This document shows, piece after piece, positions 57,371 through 64,000 of a DNA stretch of 64,000 nucleotides. Position 1 is the stretch's first letter. Each line of letters begins with the position of its first letter. The translations under genes were made by a program, and so were the position numbers. The stretch covers positions 62,001 to 126,000 of the forward strand of contig MU270038.1 of assembly GCA_021432635.1 (NCBI GenBank), given 5' to 3'. A model generated the notes under the pieces. That model was given only the letters and a program-made list of their open reading frames with translations. It did no database searches and had not been told where the DNA came from. Origin of the DNA: Thozetella sp. PMI_491. Lineage: Eukaryota; Ascomycota; Sordariomycetes; Chaetosphaeriales; Chaetosphaeriaceae.

Positions 57371-60300
57371 GCGTGGGGTGTTTTTTATCCCAGATTGCGT
57401 TTTCATCCCATCCCCAATGCGTTGATATACCGAGCCACCATGACTTTGGGACGACGACGCCTGTGCCACGGCTGGTGTGTAATACGAGGGAACTGAAGCG
57501 AATTGGGGACAGTCGTGTCCCCTCCCACCTATTCTTCTCTAGTCGCTGTCGATTCATTGCTCTTTTGGGGCGAAGGGGCTGGAAAGAGGCGCAAAGTTAC
57601 TAACTCGGGCTTGCTCAGCTGCTCTTGGACAATGGTCATGAGCGCCTCTACAGCTTTGCAGTGCTCACATCATCACCTCCCTCGCGTCACACCTAGCTCG
57701 CCCCAACCCGACATACTGGATGCTCAGCTTGAGCCACCCGATCGATCGGCAGAGTCAACTCCTTTGGATCCAACATTGTTTTTTTTTCCTCCCTTTTATC
57801 CTCTTGCCCCCCCGAATTCCCTCCCCTTCCCGCATGCCCCAACTTGTCCTCCCGTTATAGTAGTATTCATAACCCTTAGGGGATCCACACAGCACACATC
57901 TTTCAGATATGCCCACGCCGAAGCAGCTCCTCATACGGCACGGCACAGCTTACACAGCATAACGGCGCAGTTCCATCTGGATGAGACCAGACTCAGGTCT
58001 CTCCCTGGCCTGCCATTGGCAACACGTTTTGGATCTCGTCTCCGCGTTTCGTCCTACGTACGTTTCCTCAGATCGACCGTAACCCAAGCCCATGTCTCCA
58101 CAGAAGTCTCCACGGAGGCATGTGAAAAGGTCTCATAGAAGGCTGAGACCTGGTACAGCGAAGGCGAACAGGGGGATCTTCCCATACGGACGCCGCACAA
58201 GCCATTGTGCCAAATCCTCGCCGGCGTGTTAGTCCAACAGCCCAAAACCCCTGATAGCTTGGGCCTATCCCTGAGATGTTTTTATTTCTTCGCTCCTAGT
58301 TCTACCATACCCCCGCTATCCAAGAGTTCCTAAGAGAACCGGTGTAGGGCCGGGGGTTGTTCATGGCGCGCCACAGACTCTCCACAGGGTGTAGTTATAG
58401 AGTCTGAGAGTTCCGCAGCACCTGCGAATGTGGTTGCGTCTCGTCTTCACGTTGGACAATCCACTCGTTGTGCTAGCATCAACCACCGAGAAACGTGGGC
58501 GATAGCATGACAACAAAAAATCTTCTCTCTGTAGGCACTTCTTGCACCGGCGGTACGTACTCTCAGACGTGCACATACGGAAAACTTTTCATCCGCCTGT
58601 GCAACCGTCCAGAGGTTTTACCCACGTAGACGCTATGGTCCAGGCCCCCCAGAGGGTGGATGGCAGACCGTCGCAACCCGAGGCGTACCATTCTGTCTCG
58701 CGGCCGCAGACGCGCCCATGCATCGGTGAAGATGGATTCGCCGGCGGCTGCTGTTACTACAAGGGGCCCTTGTCCCTAGGCTTCGACTCTTGGGTGAACG
58801 AGGTCTTTTTGCCGTGTGCCCGTGGTCGGGGATGGAACGCCAACTTCGTTGCGTTGCCAATGGTAGCATTCCACTCCCTGGTCTGAACCAACGAGCAGGC
58901 GCTTTTCGGTCCGCCAGACACGCAGGCAGGCCCTGCCTGAGACGAAGCCATCATTCAATATCCAGCCGCCTTGAGCCGTAAAAACCGCTATCCGTTCCCA
59001 AACCTTGATGAGCCCGGCGTGGGGGTCCTCCCTCGGGCCCACCGACGCTTGGTCTTTCGCAGCCCGGCTTATGGATCTCAGCTCGGGGGCCTTGATGTCT
59101 GGGGCTTCACAAATTGGGCCGACGAACCGAAGCTATCACCTTTTTGACCCGCGAGGCACTGCGCAGCAGGACTGGGAGCGAGGTTGACGTGAGCAGCGCC
59201 AGGTCCGCATACGTCCTACTCCGGTCAGATCGCGGCGGCGATGCCCAGAACGAGAGACGTCGACCGTCTGCTTCTCCTTGCCAATCTCGCCGCTGCGCCA
59301 GCCTTCCTTCTTGGCCCAAAGCTGCTGCCGGTCCGAGGCGTTGCAAGCTGCCCTCCCACACACCCTCGCACGCCTTTCCCGCCGGCCAAAAATAACCCCT
59401 CCCCCTCCCAGGTCGAGGTCAGTCGGCGAGCGGTAGGCAAAACTCTGAATACCATCGGAGCATACATAGCAGAGTACTGTACATAGTACGCATCCCTCCC
59501 AGCCGCGGGCATGCCGCCCTGCTAGGGCCGGGCATTGGTCAGGCCTTTCGGCATGCCGTTTCCAGCAACGAAGGACAGTAATCAGACTTGCATCCCAGGT
59601 CTGCAAAACCATCGGGTTTCCTTGGCCTCTATGCTCGTTACCAGCTTCTCAGCGGCCCCGCGGCTTGGTAGGCAGCCACACCCTTGGAGGTTGTGCGACC
59701 CCGGAAAGGAGGGGTCGGCGTCCGGCCCATGCAAGACATCGTGAGCCAGCAGCGTCGTGAACCATCCGGGGCGGGACAGCGCGCATGGAGGCTGCAGTTC
59801 AGGATGCTAGCCTCGCCATCCGAACCATCTTTTTTTTCTCCTTTGCCAGGGCACCCACCTGCGCCGTCCCCTCTTCCCCATTGCAAATTGCTTTTTGTCT
59901 TGGTTGTGCTCTCCCTGTCCTATTTCGACTCCAACGATGCTCGCAGGGAGGGGGCAAACGGGTACGGGACGAGTCGCGAGCAGCAAGGCACTAGCTTGCA
60001 GATCCCACAGCAGAGATGCAAGGCTGGCTCGTCTTTTCGTACCGGATCGCTTGTCATATCATCTCAGGGGTATTAGGCAGGTGCCCGGGTAGGTTGCACC
60101 TCCCCTCTGCGCGACAACACCCACTCTCGCCCGCTCGCTTGCCAGCCCGTGGGATACTTGACCTTGGCCTGTGTGACAGACATACCGTTGGAGCCCGACC
60201 TTCCTCCGCCATGCTAGGCGCGATGCCGAGCTGTGAAACTGCTTCGCTGGCTGCTGAATTGAGGCCTGCCCGCCGCGCTGCCTAGTGCCCGGGCGGGTAT

Positions 60301-61811
60301 CCTCGGTTGGTGAGCAGGAATATCCATAGGTTGGAGTTTCGCAGGTCTGGACCCTGAATGTGCCCGGGATAGCTTCATGCGAGATAACAGAACAAGCCAG
60401 CCCGCCTCGCCATACCCGCCGTGGGTCACCCCCCCATGATACGTAACCTTGCGATCTCATCGCGGATGGACGCAGCATGCCGCTGTAGACCTTCGCAGTG
60501 GCGCCCGCCCCTCCTCCTTCTCCCGATCCCGCACAAAGCTTGGGTAGGTAGCGCGCAGAGCCATATGCAGAAGCATGCACGGGGATTTGCATGCTCTCAG
60601 AACGGCTTTTTGTGTTTGGACACAACCCCGCGCCTCGGTTCGAGGGGGACTGGCAGAGCTCGTGGTAGCAGTAGGCTGCCCCTCCTCCCCCGACCCCGGC
60701 TATCCAAGGCTGGCAACTGCAGGTACGCCGAGTCACAGCGCGATCCCTTATCAGTGAGCGTGGGAAAGGATGGGAAGGCAATATTCGGGCGCGGCCCAAT
60801 CACGTCGCCGTACAACGCAATTTTTCCGGTGCCGAGGCGCCCTTCTAGCCCGTCACCTAGAAGCATGGGGGCGCCAGCTTTCGTGGCAAGATGGCAGTCG
60901 TCGCTGCCGACCGGAGGCGTCCTCGTGTCCGCCAGAGAGCGGGAGGCTGCTTTATCAGCGCCATATAGGACGGTCCCTGTCGACTCCAGATCGGCGATAT
61001 GCGCACTCGGCTCTAGGGGGGGGCTGCTGGGGTCCGGTTTCGCGCCGACGCAGCCGCCGTCGTCGATGATATCAAACAATCTCGGCTTATCCATGACGGA
61101 TCTGGTCATCTGAGCTCCTTGTCCTACTTTGGGCGTCGACGATAACGGCCTCATCACGCTGATCAGGCACGTCGTGGTCGTGATGCGCTCCTCTCGGCCG
61201 GCTGGCCTGCCTCCTCTTTTGGCCGTTGTGCTTGTCAACTGTGCCTCATCTGGTCAGGTCCGGCGCCCTGGGAACCCAACCATGGTGTGGCCGCGTCTGG
61301 CCGCCTGCGCGCTGGCTGCTTAGTCCCGGTGCGTCCTTCCCGCCAGGTGTTGGCTCGCATCATCTTTCACGCCATCTCGACCGCAAGCGGTGTGCAGTCG
61401 AGGGCTGCCATGCCTCTCTCCTCATCCTCGGCCCCGTGCGCGTCAGCGGACTCAGCACTACCCGTCTCATGGCTATGCGGCAGCAAGGATGGCCATATCG
61501 GCATCTGCAGCCGTGGTCAAGTGCCTACGTTGTGTATATGAGCCATGATGGACCGGTAGCCGAAGGCTGGTGCCCGCTCGCAGTCTGCTGCTGGACGCAT
61601 TGCCGTGGCACCAACCGCACCCCTTTGACGCTGCTGCCGTCGGGGTCGAAGCAGTGCCATGTCGTCTCTGGTGCGACGTTGAGCCTTCTATGCCTGCAGC
61701 TTTCCCCGTACCGAAGGACTGGCCCGGCGGTTCTATTACGTACGCGCATCCGGGCCGCGCAATGACGCGAGACTGGGCAACGATGGTCAACGTCCCGCCA
61801 AAATCACAAGC

Positions 61812-61841
61812 GTGACCGCCGTCGTGACCGCCGTCGTGACC
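61812..61841. repeat. 12-bp tandem repeat
   Basis: GTGACCGCCGTC occurs twice in tandem, plus a half copy. Confidence 0.9.
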
Positions 61842-62110
61842 TGAATGACATATGGCGAGTGATGGCATCAAGAGCACCTTGGGCCTCATCATATCCACAT
61901 TCCCGTAGGTAGATAGCGTTTTGCCCTAGACTTGCATGCCGGCACCAGCATGATATCATGTAGCAGGAGAAAAGAAAAGCTTCTAATTACAAAGCGAGAT
62001 GCACTTATAGGACACATATTCTCTAGCTAGTGCACGAGAGCTTTCAAGACATTATTACTGTGCCTCCTCTCCCTCCACGTGTCGAACTAATTCCGCGAAT
62101 GATCTTGAGA

Positions 62111-64000
62111 TTATTTGCCAGCGTCTCTGGGATGCGGCTCGGAGTCTAACTCGTGCGTCTCGCTCTGCTCTGTCGCCCCGGGATACCCCCCATATCCTCC
62201 TGCTCCGAGACGTGGGCCGCCAACATGCATTTCGCTCAATCGCGGCATCCAGACCCGGCCTTCAGAGTCAATCTTAGGGACCGGGCTTGTGTGGCTGCCC
62301 ACTGTGCTGCCGCCGAAGAATGGCGCGTGGGCGGAGTACCCTCCCGGAGACACCAGGTCATACGTCACGCCGTTTGGTGCCTGCCAAACGTGTGCGCCGG
62401 GGTCGGCAGAGAGTTCAGAAGGATGTGCTGGTATCGCAGCAGACGGGTGTCCCTGGTACGGACTACCCGGGTAAGACGCGCTTGGTGCATAGGTTGAGCT
62501 ATGTGCCCCCCAGGGGCTGCCCATGGGGTTCGGCGCTGCAGGAGTGATGGCGGTTCCCCCCACGGCAGAAGCCTCTGCACGCCTGCGTATACGGTGTTTC
62601 CGGACGAACCAGCAGCATCCCACTAGGGCGGCGATACCTACCACACCGCAGCCAACAGCGATGCCAGCGATGGCGCCGGTGGACAAAGACGTCCCGGAGC
62701 CCGCCCCTTGCGTTTCCTTGGTGACTGATCGGGTCGGGCTTCTCGTCGCTACGGTGGCCTTGCGCGTCATGAGCACCTGGAGATCGTGATTGTTCCAGCC
62801 AGCTGCCGGGGCCGTCTTTGTCGCACCGCCCCCTGCCGAGCCACCCACGGCACTGACGATGAGGTCAGGGACGCCATAGGTTGTCCGATTCGTCGAGAAG
62901 AGCTGCCACGGTGTCGTGCTGTCCGAAACATCCAGGTTATGGGTCCCAAACTGGGTCGGGGCGTCGCAGTCGTCGGTCGTCGTGAAGGTGCCGCCGATGA
63001 TTAGCATCTGGGCGCCGTCCACCATATTACAGCTAAGACCGTTGTGCGGGTATTGACCCGTGTAGTCTGAAGGATTGTCAGCTATTGATCGGAGCTGCAG
63101 GTGCACCCCAGGAGCTAGGTGTGGGCTCGAAGCGCTCTTCCGCATATGGCTACTCAAATCCGTTCCTAGGATTGGAGTAAAGAACATAGCGAATACTTAC
63201 TGCCGTCGTTTGGGTATAGCTTTATCCACTGGAACGAAGGTATCGTCAAGATGTAGACATCGTCGTAGCCCGAGCCATTTGGTGGGAAGCCAAGTCCACC
63301 GTAAAGATAACTACCGGCGTGTCAGTGCTCCGCATTGTGCGCGAAGAACAAGAACTCTGTGGCACTCACATGTTGTAGCTCGACTGGTCCGGGGCCCAGG
63401 TCACGTCAGCGCAGAACCTCCTCCGAATTGCTGGAACGGTACCAGTGGCAGTCTGGGTATACCACTTGGAACTTAAAATATCATAGACGAAGATCTGCTC
63501 CATGGGCTGGCCGATTACGGTACCATTCCCGGGGTCCTGCAGTCCTCCAAAGTAAATGAGCATCCCGCCATCGCTGGCAGGGATATACACCATCGACCCT
63601 TCGGCCCGCCGTATAAGATCCGGTCCGGTGCCATTGATAAATGTGTTTGTATCCATCGTGTATTTAATGAGGCCGGCGGTTGCGACGGAGGGCCCATTCC
63701 AGTTCAGGACCGAGTTGTTCGAGAGCCACCCTCCGTAGTAGTAGCCCTCGCCTCTTTCAGAAACCGATGTACCGGCTCCAAACGACAAACGTTGGAGGCT
63801 CGTCCCTGTAGAAATCGGTATGGAGGACCAGTAATCGTAGAGTATGTCGTAGGCGTACAAAGCAAATGTGGGCGCCGGAGTTTCTTGGTAGTATTCTCCG
63901 CCGAAGAGATAGAACTTCTTGTTGACCTTGTCCGCCCAGAGAATGCCGCCGCTGACATCCGGCACTGAGCTGTTCTTGGTGAGATTTGGGAATAGCTGTG
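62111..64000 (-). CDS. Kelch-propeller single-pass membrane protein (partial, N-terminus outside window)
   Basis: Exons read as >64000-63370, 63310-63202 and 63066-62111 on the minus strand; the 5' part lies beyond the right edge. Kelch-type blades are visible: KVNKKFYLFGGEYYQ, GEGYYYGGWLSN, GGMLIYFGGLQDPGNG with YDILSSKWYTQTATG, IYLYGGLGFPPNGSGYDDVY, and GAQMLIIGGTFTTTDDC. After the propeller comes a Ser/Thr/Gly-rich stalk, then one membrane helix (AIAGIAVGCGVVGIAALVGC), then a stop-transfer HRIRRR and a cytosolic Pro/Gly/Ser-rich tail of about 150 residues. A signal peptide is expected outside the window. Such fungal surface proteins resemble galactose-oxidase central domains without evident catalytic residues here; function is unknown. 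The 59-bp and 135-bp introns are placed by frame and conserved joins (YN-IYLYGG and NDG-NYTGQYPHNG). Confidence 0.85.

Larger units (their letters stand above)
54829..62110. other. Gene-poor region upstream of the Ecl1-type gene
   Basis: About 7.3 kb in which I recognise no gene on either strand; open frames reach about 250 codons but overlap one another in several frames and have no domain. The part nearest 54.8-56.5 kb is probably promoter and long leader of the minus-strand Ecl1-type gene, CT-rich in that gene's sense. Small repeats are listed separately. Confidence 0.45.

Noticed and set aside
60059-60799. 246-codon minus-strand frame in the right gene-poor region
   Set aside because: No domain or conserved motif; comparable open frames overlap it on the opposite strand.

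Overview
The window is nuclear DNA of a filamentous ascomycete (Pezizomycotina), most likely a Sordariomycete. Genes have short introns (about 54-235 bp) with GTAAGT/GTATGT-type donors and CTAAC/CTGAC-type branch points. Coding DNA is GC-rich, and the gene set (STE12 with a homeodomain plus two C2H2 fingers, PEX26, a fungal pinin-like protein, PMA-type H+-ATPase) fits this group. No tRNA, rRNA or CRISPR was recognised by eye. All splice junctions below were derived by reading donors, acceptors, frame and family conservation; none is confirmed by transcript data.

Layout. At the left edge lies STE12 (minus, 4 exons), preceded by a very long gene-poor stretch (about 2.94-15.5 kb) of GC-rich, non-coding-looking DNA. 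Next is a divergent pair of ribosome-biogenesis genes, NOC3 (minus) and UTP10 (plus). Forty-three bases after the UTP10 stop begins a candidate 3.35-kb terminal-inverted-repeat element flanked by TA dinucleotides. It contains three decayed coding remnants (one of them a broken 2-Cys peroxiredoxin) and a 50-base poly-C run. It is followed by a long-form plasma-membrane H+-ATPase (minus). A 3-kb gap leads to DBP9 (plus, a third ribosome-biogenesis gene) and PEX26 (plus, peroxisome import).

The 39-45 kb part holds RDS3/PHF5A (minus) and a pinin-like gene (plus) as a divergent pair of spliceosomal genes, then an epoxide-hydrolase-like alpha/beta hydrolase (plus), then CRIPT (minus). CRIPT proteins are also spliceosome-associated in animals. 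DRS2, a P4 lipid flippase, occupies 46.4-50.7 kb. An Ecl1-type life-span regulatory zinc protein (minus) lies at 53.6-54.8 kb. A second gene-poor stretch runs to 62.1 kb, and the window ends inside a kelch-propeller single-pass membrane protein (minus, N-terminus outside).

Themes: ribosome assembly (NOC3, UTP10, DBP9, with RRPE-like A/T motifs near at least two of the start codons), pre-mRNA splicing (RDS3, pinin, CRIPT), two P-type ATPases (PMA, DRS2), and one candidate transposon insertion. The most unusual structure is the TA-flanked inverted-repeat element with its peroxiredoxin remnant.
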